Position numbers and translations under genes: made by a program. A stretch of DNA of 36,188 nucleotides from contig CALJZN010000073.1 in NCBI GenBank assembly GCA_937983405.1, positions 1-36,188 of the forward strand, read 5' to 3'. Position 1 is the first letter of the stretch. Every line of letters starts with the position of its first letter. The notes under the pieces were generated by a model, which saw nothing but the letters and a program-made list of their open reading frames with translations, ran no database searches and was not told the DNA's origin. This document shows positions 11,662 to 20,438 of this stretch, piece after piece. The DNA comes from an uncultured Paracoccaceae bacterium (GTDB lineage Bacteria; Pseudomonadota; Alphaproteobacteria; Rhodobacterales; Rhodobacteraceae).

Positions 11662-12621
11662 ATGCTGCGAACCTTCACCCTGACCGCCGCGCTGGCGCTC
11701 GTGGCCGTTGCCGCCCCGGCCCAGACGATCACGCTCTACACCGCTGGGCCGGGCGGGCTGGCCGATGCGCTGGCCGAAGGCTTCCGCGCCCAGACCGGCA
11801 CGACGGTCAACGTCTTTCAGGGCACCACCGGCCAGGTGATGGCCCGGCTCGAGGCCGAGGCGGCCAACCCCCAGGCCGATGTGGTGATCTCGGCCAGCTG
11901 GGGCTCGGCGCGCGACCTGCACGCGCGCGGGCTGCTGATGGAGTATCTCTCGCCCAACGCCGCGATGGTGCCCGACTTTCTCAAGCATCCGTTCTACGTC
12001 GCGCAGGGGATCTCGGCGCTCGCCATGGTGTGGAACACGAACTCGGGCACCCCGCGCCCGGCGGAATGGGCCGACCTTGCCGGCCCGGCCTTCCGTGACC
12101 TCGTGACCATGCCCGACCCGGCGCAGTCGGGCGCGGCCTTCGACCTTGTCGCGGGGCTCGAGGCGGCGATGGGCGAAGGCGCCTGGGCGCTTCTGGCCGA
12201 TCTGGCCGCCAACGGCATGATCGTGCCGGGGCCGAACGCGGCGGCGCTGAACCCGGTGCTGCAGGGGGCCAAGGCGGCGGTGTTCGGGGCGGTGGACTAC
12301 ATCAGCTATGGCCAGGCCGCCAAGGGCGAGACGATCGAGGTGATCGTCCCGGCTTCGGGCACGGTGATCGCGCCGCGGCCGATGATGATCCTCGCCTCCA
12401 CCGCGAACCCCGACGCGGCCAAGGCCTTCGTCGACTATGTGCTTTCGGACGAAGGCCAGCGGCTGGTGGCCGAGACCTGGATGATGCCCGCGCGCGCCGA
12501 TGTGCCGGGCCTGCGGCCGGGCATCGCCGAGACCCGGGTGATCGAGGTGGACGAGGACGCCGTCGCCGCCCGGCGCGACGAGATCATCGCGCGCTTCAAC
12601 AAGGTCGTCCTCGGCCGCTGA
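11662..12621 (+). CDS. Periplasmic solute-binding protein (AfuA/PhnS-like)
   Basis: 319 residues with a clear Sec signal peptide (MLRTFTLTAALALVAVAAPA, cut probably after APA). The mature part begins QTITLYTAGPGG, followed by FQGTTGQVMARLEAE and the late block VIVPASGTVIAPRPMMIL, then AAKAFVDYVLSDEGQ. These are the hallmarks of the COG1840 family, which binds Fe(III), 2-aminoethylphosphonate or related ligands. The adjacent tyrosine pair of classical Fe(III)-binding FbpA is not obvious; the equivalent stretch reads AVDYISYGQ. So I do not claim iron as ligand. A strong GAAGGAG site precedes the ATG. It lies between its ATPase and permease. Confidence 0.9.
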   Translation: MLRTFTLTAALALVAVAAPAQTITLYTAGPGGLADALAEGFRAQTGTTVNVFQGTTGQVMARLEAEAANPQADVVISASWGSARDLHARGLLMEYLSPNAAMVPDFLKHPFYVAQGISALAMVWNTNSGTPRPAEWADLAGPAFRDLVTMPDPAQSGAAFDLVAGLEAAMGEGAWALLADLAANGMIVPGPNAAALNPVLQGAKAAVFGAVDYISYGQAAKGETIEVIVPASGTVIAPRPMMILASTANPDAAKAFVDYVLSDEGQRLVAETWMMPARADVPGLRPGIAETRVIEVDEDAVAARRDEIIARFNKVVLGR

Positions 12622-12704
12622 GGCCGGTGCGCGGGGCCGCCGCGGCGGCCCCGCCCCCCTCTCCCGCCGCCCCCTCCCCGCCGCCCCCCCTCCGCGCCCC
12701 TGCC

Positions 12705-12760
12705 GACCCGCGCCGCTGCCCACCCGCGCCGCTGCCGACCCGCGCCGCTGCCCACCCGCC
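12705..12760. repeat. 16-bp minisatellite, 3.5 copies
   Basis: Units alternate GACCCGCGCCGCTGCC and CACCCGCGCCGCTGCC at 12705-12720, 12721-12736 and 12737-12752, with a half unit at 12753-12760. They fill the gap between the binding-protein and permease genes. The unit length is not a multiple of three, so copy-number changes would break any reading frame through it. This argues for the permease start at 12768. Confidence 0.9.
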
Positions 12761-12767
12761 GCCCGCC

Positions 12768-14441
12768 ATGCCCCGCGCCGCCGCCCTGATGACGTTTGCC
12801 GCCGCGACGGCGCTCATCGTGCTGATCGCGCTGCCCGTGGCCTTCATCCTGGCGCAGGCGATCTTCCCGGGCTTCGCCCGCGGCTCGCTCGCCGATCCCT
12901 TCGCCCGGCTCGACCTGCTGACGGGCAACTCGCGGCTTCTGATCCAGACGCAGAACACGCTCATGCTCGCCGGCGCGGCGATGCTGGGCAGCCTGATCTT
13001 CGGGCTGCCCATCGGCGTGCTGCGGGGGCTGTTCCGCATCCCGGGCGCGCGGCTTTGGGATGTGGTGTTCCTCATCCCCTTCCTGATCCCGCCCTTCATC
13101 GCCGCCATCGCCTGGACGATGACGCTGCAGCCGCGCGGCTATCTCTTCCAGCTGGCGGGGTTCGACATGGGCCGGCAGCTCTTCACCTTTGCCGGCGTCG
13201 CCTTCGTGATGACGCTGAACCTCTTTCCGCTGGTCTATTTCGCCGTCTCGCGCTCGCTCGAAGGGGTCGGCAGCCGCTTTGCCGCGGCCGCGCGGGTGTC
13301 GGGGGCCGGGCCGATCCGGGCCTTCCTGCTGATCACCCTGCCTTTGTCGATTCCGGGCATTGCGGCCAGCCTGCTGATCGTCTTTGCCATGTCGATCGAG
13401 GAGTTCGGCACGCCCGCGGCGCTGGCCGCGCGCACCGGCTTCGACGTGCTGGTGACCGGCATCTACACCCGCCTGTCGGACTTCCCCATCGACCTTTCCG
13501 GGGCGGCGATGGGCTCGGTCATCCTGATGGCGATGGCGCTTCTGGCCTTCGCGGTGCAGAACTGGGTGGCGACGCGGCGCTCCTATGTCGCGCAGTCGGG
13601 CAAGCCCGCCAGCCTTCAGAAGGCGCGGCTGGGGGTCTGGACCGTCCCGGCCCTGATGCTGTTTGCGCTGGTGGCGGCGATCGGCGTGGTGATCCCGCTG
13701 GCGGCCATCGTCGCAACCTCGTTCATGGGCACGATCTCGGGCGGGCTGGCCTGGGACAATTTCGATGCCCGCCACTATGCGCCCATCTTCCGCGCCGGCG
13801 GGCGGGCGGCGCAGGCGCTGGCCACCTCGGGCTGGCTCGCGCTGGCCACCGCCCTGGCCACTGCGGCCATCGCCGCGGCGGTGGCGGTGATCGTGGTGCG
13901 CGGCCAGGGGCGCGGCCGGCAGGCGATGGATGCGCTCTCGGTGCTGCCCAACGCGATCCCCGCGATCGTGCTGGCGGTAGGGGTGATCCTGGCGTGGAAC
14001 AGCCCGTTCCTTCCCGTGACGCTCTACGGCACCACGGCGATCCTGCTGGTGGCCTACACCGCGATCCTGCTGCCCTACCCGATCCGCTACGCCGTCGCCC
14101 GGCTGCGCCAGATCGGGACAAGCCTTGACGATGCCGCGCGGGTGGCGGGCGCGGCGCCGCCGCGGGTGCTGGCCCATGTGCTTCTGCCGCTCATGGCGCC
14201 CTCGCTGATCGCGGCGATGATGCTCGTCTTCGCCATCGCCAGCCGCGAGCTTGTCGCCTCGATCATGCTCGCCCCGGCCGGGGTGCGCACCGTGGGCACC
14301 TTCGTCTTTTCGCAGTTCGAGCAGGGCTCGGTGCAGACCGGCATGGCGATGAGCACCATCGCCATCGCCGTCACCTCGACCATCCTGCTGGCGGTCAACC
14401 TGTGGCTGGCACGCCAGGGCGGCAGCGCGATGTCGGGCTGA
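12768..14441 (+). CDS. ABC importer fused permease (two transmembrane domains)
   Basis: 557 residues, about twelve hydrophobic segments, built from two binding-protein-dependent transport domains in one chain, as in FbpB-type permeases. Each half has an EAA-like cytoplasmic loop: FAAAARVSGAGPIRAFLLI leading to TLPLSIPG near residues 170-195, and LDDAARVAGAAPPRVLAHV leading to LLPLMAP near 452-477. These loops dock the ATPase encoded at 10527-11624. An open frame extends upstream to 12627, but it reads through a Pro/Ala-rich 16-bp repeat. The ATG at 12768 begins directly before the first membrane helix and is preferred. The substrate follows the binding protein and is unknown. Confidence 0.9.
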   Translation: MPRAAALMTFAAATALIVLIALPVAFILAQAIFPGFARGSLADPFARLDLLTGNSRLLIQTQNTLMLAGAAMLGSLIFGLPIGVLRGLFRIPGARLWDVVFLIPFLIPPFIAAIAWTMTLQPRGYLFQLAGFDMGRQLFTFAGVAFVMTLNLFPLVYFAVSRSLEGVGSRFAAAARVSGAGPIRAFLLITLPLSIPGIAASLLIVFAMSIEEFGTPAALAARTGFDVLVTGIYTRLSDFPIDLSGAAMGSVILMAMALLAFAVQNWVATRRSYVAQSGKPASLQKARLGVWTVPALMLFALVAAIGVVIPLAAIVATSFMGTISGGLAWDNFDARHYAPIFRAGGRAAQALATSGWLALATALATAAIAAAVAVIVVRGQGRGRQAMDALSVLPNAIPAIVLAVGVILAWNSPFLPVTLYGTTAILLVAYTAILLPYPIRYAVARLRQIGTSLDDAARVAGAAPPRVLAHVLLPLMAPSLIAAMMLVFAIASRELVASIMLAPAGVRTVGTFVFSQFEQGSVQTGMAMSTIAIAVTSTILLAVNLWLARQGGSAMSG

Positions 14442-14529
14442 CGGCGTCGCCGGCGGCGGCCCGAGGCCCCTTCCCTTCGGTCCCGAATCCCCTATGGTGC
14501 GGGCAGCGACACCGCGGAGAACCCGGCCC

Positions 14530-14994
14530 ATGGCCCGCTCGATCGACTACGGCACCCTGATGCACCAGGCGATGCGCGGCCTGATGCGGAAGGTTCTGGC
14601 GGACGTTGCCGCGCGCGGGCTGCCGGGAAACCACCACTTCTTCATCACCTTCGACACCAACGCCCCGGGCGTGCGGCTGGCCGACTGGCTGCACGACCGC
14701 TATCCGGGCGACATGACCGTGGTGCTGCAGCACTGGTTCACCGGGCTCGAGGTGGACGACGACGGCTTTGCCGTCACGCTCAACTTCGGCAACCGGCCCG
14801 AGCCGCTCTACATCCCCTTCGACGCGATCCGCACCTTCGTCGATCCCTCGGTCGAGTTCGGCCTGCGGTTCGAGACCCACGAGGTCGAGGACGAGGACGA
14901 GGACGGCGGCGACGAGGGCGGCGACGGCCCCGAGCCCAGCGCACCCGCAGCCGAGGTGGTGCGCCTCGACCGCTTCCGCAAGGACAACCGCTAG
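14530..14994 (+). CDS. sspB: SspB-family ClpXP adaptor (alphaproteobacterial type)
   Basis: 154 residues. The N-terminal fold region has [34 protein letters not shown] and [14 protein letters not shown], then FNFG-like strands ([17 protein letters not shown]) forming the substrate-binding barrel. After about residue 118 comes a flexible, strongly acidic linker, and the protein ends [12 protein letters not shown], which fits the short ClpX-binding tail at the end of SspB proteins. Known role: it tethers ssrA-tagged and specific substrates to ClpXP. GGAGA precedes the ATG. The start 36 bases upstream adds only an unconserved Arg-rich leader. It lies 71 bp before fumC. Confidence 0.9.
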   Translation: MARSIDYGTLMHQAMRGLMRKVLADVAARGLPGNHHFFITFDTNAPGVRLADWLHDRYPGDMTVVLQHWFTGLEVDDDGFAVTLNFGNRPEPLYIPFDAIRTFVDPSVEFGLRFETHEVEDEDEDGGDEGGDGPEPSAPAAEVVRLDRFRKDNR

Positions 14995-15009
14995 TCTGCG
15001 GGGCCCCGG

Positions 15010-15038
15010 TTGCCGCCGGCCCCGGCCCGCCCTATGAG
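15010..15038 (+). promoter_or_regulatory. Predicted promoter of fumC
   Basis: TTGCCG (15010-15015), 17 bases, TATGAG (15033-15038). Transcription would start near 15045, about 20 bases before the fumC ATG. Confidence 0.45.
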
Positions 15039-15065
15039 AGCGTGACGGACCGCCGGAGGCACCCC

Positions 15066-16460
<1,395 letters not shown>

Positions 16461-16467
16461 CTTGGCG

Positions 16468-16707
16468 ATGGCCGAGATCATCAATCTGAAGCGCGCGCGC
16501 AAAGCCCGGGCCCGGGCGTCGGCCCGCGCCGAGGCTGCCGCGCGCGCCGCGCGCTTCGGCCGCAGCGCCGCCGAGCGGACGCGCGCGGAAGCCGAGGCCG
16601 ACCGCGCCCGCGCGCAGCTGGACGCCCACCGCCGCGGTGACGGGCCCGCGGCGGAACCCGACCCAAAGCCCCGAACCGATGAGGAGGCGCGCCCCGAGAC
16701 GCCATGA
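16468..16707 (+). CDS. DUF4169 family small basic protein
   Basis: 79 residues. It opens MAEIINLKRARKARAR and continues as a long Ala/Arg-rich, probably helical and possibly coiled-coil segment to about residue 55, then an acidic, proline-rich tail. This N-terminus (EI-NL-RARKA) is the mark of DUF4169, whose function is unknown. The start is the ATG at 16468; a TTG six bases earlier is less likely. The GGAG of the fumC end serves as ribosome site. Its stop overlaps the next start (ATGA at 16704-16707), so the two small proteins are translationally coupled. Confidence 0.75.
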   Translation: MAEIINLKRARKARARASARAEAAARAARFGRSAAERTRAEAEADRARAQLDAHRRGDGPAAEPDPKPRTDEEARPETP

Positions 16708-16973
16708 CACGCATCGTCAATCCCCACGGCCCCCGCAAGCATTCCCTCACCTTGCGCGGGCATCGCACGTCGGTCTCGCTCGAGGACGCGTTCTGGCGCG
16801 CCTTCCGCGACATCGCGGCCGAGCGTGGCAAGCCGATCAACGCGCTTGCGGCCGAGATCGACGAGGCCCGTTCGCCGGGCACCGGCCTGGCCTCGGCGAT
16901 CCGGGTGGCGATCCTCGCGCATTTCCGCGCCGCGTCCGGCGCTCCGCCGGACAACCCGTCCGCGGCCGGCTAG
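16704..16973 (+). CDS. Ribbon-helix-helix domain protein
   Basis: 89 residues. HSLTLRGHRTSVSLEDAFW forms the beginning of an RHH_4-type ribbon-helix-helix fold (strand RTSVSLE, helix AFWRAFRDIAAERG, turn KPINALAAEIDEAR), and the C-terminal helix SAIRVAILAHFR completes it. Members are small DNA-binding or structural proteins common after fumC in Rhodobacterales; their targets are not known to me. It overlaps the DUF4169 gene by four bases. No toxin-like gene is attached. It could regulate its own operon, but I see no obvious inverted-repeat operator nearby. Confidence 0.75.
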   Translation: MTRIVNPHGPRKHSLTLRGHRTSVSLEDAFWRAFRDIAAERGKPINALAAEIDEARSPGTGLASAIRVAILAHFRAASGAPPDNPSAAG

Positions 16974-17024
16974 CCCCGCGGGCCGCGCAGGAGGCGCGGG
17001 CGGCGCCGGCACCCGGGCGCCCGA

Positions 17025-17062
17025 CCCACTGCCCCCCGTATCCCCCCGTATGCCCCCCGTCT
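17025..17062 (-). repeat. C6-rich decamer repeats, G-quadruplex motif on the minus strand
   Basis: CCCCCCGTAT at 17032-17041 and 17042-17051 and CCCCCCGTCT at 17053-17062, with CCC at 17025-17027. Read on the minus strand, three G6 tracts and one G3 tract are joined by loops of 4-5 bases, a canonical G-quadruplex pattern. It lies 29 bp upstream of the predicted -35 of the caspase gene. Confidence 0.7.
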
Positions 17063-17090
17063 GCCGGGCCGCGATGGCCAGCGTCACGGC

Positions 17091-17119
17091 TTGGCAGAGG
17101 CGGGCAGGTCTGTTCTGAT
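17091..17119 (+). promoter_or_regulatory. Predicted promoter of the caspase-domain gene
   Basis: TTGGCA (17091-17096), 17 bases, TCTGAT (17114-17119). Transcription would start near 17126, leaving a 23-base leader with AGGGGG before the ATG at 17149. Confidence 0.45.
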
Positions 17120-17148
17120 GCGCCCGGGGGAAGCCTTAGGGGGATGCG

Positions 17149-20064
17149 ATGGCACGAAAGGGTCCGAGGCGGCCATGGGCCGGGGCGGCCGGCGCGCTTG
17201 CGCTGCTGCTGCAGGGGGTGCCGGTGCCGGCCCTGTCCGACGCCCCGGCGGCGGCCCTGACCGACGTGCCGGTGCTGCGGATCGAGGCGGGGATGCACAC
17301 CTCGCGCATCGTGCGCGCCGACAGCGATGCCGCGGGCCGGCTGGTCATCACCGCCTCCGAGGACAAGACCGCCCGCGTCTGGGATGCCGACACGGGTGCG
17401 CTCGTGCAGACGCTGAGGGTGCCGATCGGCGAGGGCTACGAGGGCTGGGTCTATGCCGCGGCCCTCTCGCCCGACGGACGCACCGCCGCGCTGGGCGGCT
17501 GGATGACCTACGGCGAAACGACCGACAGCCTGTTCGTCTTCGACGTGATGTCGGGGCGCATGCTGCGCCGGCTGGACGGTTTCCTGAACGCGATCAACGA
17601 CCTCGAGTATTCGCCCGACGGCAGCTTCCTCGCCGTCGCCACCGGCACCGGGGCGGATTCGGTCGTGCTCGACACCGCGACATGGAGCACCGTCGCCACG
17701 CTCGGCACCAACGACGGGTCAAGCTACAACCTCGCCTGGGCGCCCGACGGGCGGCTTGCCACCGTCTCCTACGACGGCTTCGTGCGGCTCTACGATGCCG
17801 CGTTCCGCCAGACCCGCGCCCGCCGGCCCTTCGCGCTCGAGCGTCCCTTCGGCCTCGCCTTCTCGCCCGACGGCCGCACCCTGGCGGTCGGGTTCGAAAG
17901 CAGCGCGCGGATGGTCTTGCTGGACGGCCGCACGCTGGTTACCCTGCACGAGGCTGACACCACCGACATCGACCCGATGGGCGACATCGCCAAGCCCGCC
18001 TGGTCGCCCGACGGCAGCCGCCTGTACGCCGGGGGCTCCGACAGCTTCGAGGCCGAGGGCCGATGGCCGCGCTACATCCGGGTCTGGGAGGACGGCGGGC
18101 GCGGCGCCTACACCGACCTCGGCGTGTCGGGCAACACGATCCTCGACCTCGAAACCCTGGCCGACGGCCGCCTGATGATCGCCGGCAGCCAGCCCGACAT
18201 CGTGATGCTGGGCGCCGACCTGCGCGAGGTCTGGCGGCGTGATGCCCCCTCGCTCGACTACGGCGCCACCGACCGCAGCCACCTCCGGCTGGCCGCCGAC
18301 GGCTTTGCCGTGGGCGCCACGCCCTACCGCCGCGATCCCCTTACCTTCGACCCGCGGCAGCGCACCCTGCTTGACCAGCCGCTCGAGGCCCCGGCCTTCC
18401 GCGACCGGTCGGGCGGCATGGCCTTCACCGACTGGGTCGACTCCCCGGCGCCCAGGCTGAACGGCCGCGTGCTCGATTTCCTCGACCCCTTCGAGTGGAC
18501 CCGCAGCGTGTCGGTGGCACGCGACGGACGCTTTGCGGTGGTCGGGGCGGACTGGAACGTCTACGGCGTTAACCCCGACGGCAGCCTGCGCTGGCGCATC
18601 CGCGCGCCCGGCGTCGCCTGGACGGTGAACCTGTCCGAGAATGGCCTGATCTTCGTGGCGGCCTATGCCGACGGCACGATCCGCTGGCACCGGGCCGAGG
18701 ACGGGGCGGAGCTGCTGGCGCTGTTCATCCATGCCGACGGCGCGCGCTGGATCGCCTGGACGCCCTCGGGCTATTACGACGCCGCGCCGGGCGGCGAGGA
18801 GCTGATCGGCTGGCATGTCAACCGCGGGCTCGCGGCCGAGCCGGTGTTCTTCCCCGCCTCGCTGTTCCGCGACCGCTTCTATCGCCCCGATGTCGTCCAG
18901 GCGATCCTGGTCACGCGCAGCGAGGCCGAGGCGGTGGCCGCCGCCGACGCCCGCCGGCAGGAACTCAGCCGGCCCATCGTCCAGCCGCTGCAATCGGTCC
19001 TGCCGCCGGTGCTGCGCATCGAAAGCCCGCTGCGCGGGTCCGAGGCGGCGGGCGACGCGGTGACGCTGGACCTCGACGTGACGGTTTCGCCCGATGCGCC
19101 GGTGACCGATCTGCGCATCTTCATCAACGGCCGCCCCGTCGCCGCGCCCGAGCCGCAGGCCGAGGGCACCCGCCTTCGCCTGACGCTGGATCTGACCGGG
19201 CAGAGCGAGGCCGAGCTCTGGGTGACCGTGATGGGCGGCAACCGGCACGGCTTTGGCCCGCCCGCGGACGTGATGCTGCGCCGCCCGCCGCCCGACCGGC
19301 CGGGGCGCCCGCTCGATGTCAAGCCCAAGCTCTACGTCCTTGCCGTCGGCGCCTCGAACTACCGCGACCCGTCGCTGGCGCTGCGCTATGCGGCCAAGGA
19401 CGCGGCGGATTTCGTCGAGACGACGCTGACGCAGGAGGGCGGGCTCTACCGCTCGGTCGAGGTCAAGCTCGTCACCGATGCCGACGCGAGCTATGCCAAC
19501 ATCCGCGAGGGCCTGTTCTGGCTGGAGGAGAACGTCACCGCCAACGACACCGCCTACATCTTCATCGCCGGCCACGGCGTCAACGACAACCGCGGCGAGC
19601 TGTTCTTCCTGCCACACGAGGCCGAGGTCACCAACCTGCGGCGCACCGCACTGGCGGCGGCCGAGATCGTGCGGACGATCGAATACCTTCCCGGCCGCGT
19701 CGTCTATTTCATGGACACCTGCCATTCCGGCAACCTCGAGTTCACGCGGCGCGCGGCGGTGCCGCTCGACCTCAACGGCCACATGCAGGACCTGCGGGCG
19801 GCGACGGGGGCGGTGGTGTTCTCGTCCGCCACGGGCAGCCAGTATGCGCTGGAAAGCCCCGAATGGGGCAACGGCGCCTTCACCCGCGCGCTGCGCGAGG
19901 GGCTGGCGGGGCGGGCCGACTATGACCGCAACGGGGCGGTCACGGTGAACGAGCTCAACCTCTACGTCGCCGAGCGGGTCAAGGACCTGACGGCCAACCG
20001 CCAGACCCCGGTGCTGCGCAAGCCGCCCGAGGTCGCGGACTTCCCGCTCGCGCTGGCGCAGTGA
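17149..20064 (+). CDS. Exported WD40-caspase (peptidase C14) protein
   Basis: 971 residues. Residues 1-30 look like a Sec signal peptide (RRPW, hydrophobic stretch, PALSDA). About 45-600 holds beta-propeller repeats with WD40-like ends (TASEDKTARVWDADTG, LSPDGRTAALGG, FSPDGRTLAVGF, WSPDGSRLYAGG). About 622-705 is an Ig-like domain (VLRIESPLRGSEAAGDAVTL onward). From about 718 a caspase-like domain begins LYVLAVGASNYRDPSLALRY, with catalytic His809 in IFIAGHGVND and Cys858 in YFMDTCHSGN, both intact. Residues 924-935, DYDRNGAVTVNE, fit a 12-residue EF-hand Ca-binding loop. Prokaryotic relatives (metacaspase/orthocaspase group) are Arg/Lys-directed and often calcium-activated; substrate here is unknown. 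It has its own promoter and no cotranscribed partner. Confidence 0.88.
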   Translation: MARKGPRRPWAGAAGALALLLQGVPVPALSDAPAAALTDVPVLRIEAGMHTSRIVRADSDAAGRLVITASEDKTARVWDADTGALVQTLRVPIGEGYEGWVYAAALSPDGRTAALGGWMTYGETTDSLFVFDVMSGRMLRRLDGFLNAINDLEYSPDGSFLAVATGTGADSVVLDTATWSTVATLGTNDGSSYNLAWAPDGRLATVSYDGFVRLYDAAFRQTRARRPFALERPFGLAFSPDGRTLAVGFESSARMVLLDGRTLVTLHEADTTDIDPMGDIAKPAWSPDGSRLYAGGSDSFEAEGRWPRYIRVWEDGGRGAYTDLGVSGNTILDLETLADGRLMIAGSQPDIVMLGADLREVWRRDAPSLDYGATDRSHLRLAADGFAVGATPYRRDPLTFDPRQRTLLDQPLEAPAFRDRSGGMAFTDWVDSPAPRLNGRVLDFLDPFEWTRSVSVARDGRFAVVGADWNVYGVNPDGSLRWRIRAPGVAWTVNLSENGLIFVAAYADGTIRWHRAEDGAELLALFIHADGARWIAWTPSGYYDAAPGGEELIGWHVNRGLAAEPVFFPASLFRDRFYRPDVVQAILVTRSEAEAVAAADARRQELSRPIVQPLQSVLPPVLRIESPLRGSEAAGDAVTLDLDVTVSPDAPVTDLRIFINGRPVAAPEPQAEGTRLRLTLDLTGQSEAELWVTVMGGNRHGFGPPADVMLRRPPPDRPGRPLDVKPKLYVLAVGASNYRDPSLALRYAAKDAADFVETTLTQEGGLYRSVEVKLVTDADASYANIREGLFWLEENVTANDTAYIFIAGHGVNDNRGELFFLPHEAEVTNLRRTALAAAEIVRTIEYLPGRVVYFMDTCHSGNLEFTRRAAVPLDLNGHMQDLRAATGAVVFSSATGSQYALESPEWGNGAFTRALREGLAGRADYDRNGAVTVNELNLYVAERVKDLTANRQTPVLRKPPEVADFPLALAQ

Positions 20065-20077
20065 CATCTGCCGCGGC

Positions 20078-20143
20078 GGGCTGCGCGGGGGGCGGGCTGC
20101 GCGGGGGGCGGCGGGCTGCGCGGGGGGCGGGCTGCGCGGGGGC
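20078..20143. repeat. 16-bp G-rich minisatellite, four copies
   Basis: GGGCTGCGCGGGGGGC occurs at 20078-20093, 20094-20109 and, after a GGC insert, 20113-20128; a 15-base copy lacking one G follows at 20129-20143. It lies between the end of the caspase gene and the 3' end of tRNA-Leu. The plus strand has enough G-runs with short loops to form a G-quadruplex. There is no T-run, so it is not a normal terminator. Confidence 0.9.
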
Positions 20144-20151
20144 GGCTGGGA

Positions 20152-20235
20152 TGGTGCCCGAGGTCGGACTCGAACCGACACGCCTTGCGGCGAAGGATTT
20201 TGAATCCTCTGCGTCTACCGTTTCGCCACTCGGGC
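20152..20235 (-). tRNA. tRNA-Leu (anticodon CAA)
   Basis: 84 bases including an encoded CCA (20154-20152). The acceptor stem GCCCGAG pairs perfectly with CTCGGGC. The anticodon arm GAGGA-TTCAAAA-TCCTT gives anticodon CAA, reading UUG. A long variable arm (CGCCGCAAGGCG) and the T-arm GTCGGTTCGAGTCCGAC complete a class II tRNA. It is convergent with the caspase gene and is preceded by a promoter. Confidence 0.97.
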
Positions 20236-20243
20236 CCGGTGAC

Positions 20244-20272
20244 TGCCTAGCGCCCGGGGAGAGCGGGGTCAA
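20244..20272 (-). promoter_or_regulatory. Promoter of tRNA-Leu
   Basis: On the minus strand TTGACC (20272-20267), 17 bases, TAGGCA (20249-20244). The start would fall a few bases before the mature tRNA 5' end at 20235. Hexamers and spacing are identical to those of the ivd promoter at 4175-4203. Confidence 0.6.
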
Positions 20273-20278
20273 CGGGGG

Positions 20279-20294
20279 CGGCCGCAAGCGGCCG
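20279..20294. repeat. Short inverted repeat
   Basis: CGGCCGC (20279-20285) and GCGGCCG (20288-20294) are perfectly inverted around AA. It lies just upstream of the tRNA-Leu promoter, in a 203-bp intergenic stretch that otherwise shows no gene. It could be a regulator site; function unknown. Confidence 0.4.
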
Positions 20295-20438
20295 TCACGC
20301 CATCCCGCTCTGCGGCCGCGCGGGCGCGGTTCGCCTGGCCGCGAAAGGGGGTCATGGCGGCCGGCGAGTTGACCATCCCCTTGACCCGCGCTGCCCGCCA
20401 TGCTGCAAGGGCGCGCCTCATCCCGGCGGCCCCATTCC

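Noticed and set aside
12705-12760. CRISPR-like array
   Set aside because: Units of 16 bp abut directly with no spacers, and no cas genes are present. The same applies to the repeats at 20078-20143 and 33069-33119.
16468-16973. Toxin-antitoxin module (small overlapping pair with an RHH protein)
   Set aside because: The DUF4169-like partner has no toxin fold or catalytic residues, the order follows fumC as in core genome, and there are no mobile-element traces.
17719-20181. 820-codon open frame antisense to the caspase gene
   Set aside because: Low-complexity Arg/Gly/His-rich translation with no family motifs. The plus frame has clear domains; the antisense frame is a by-product of G/C at third positions.
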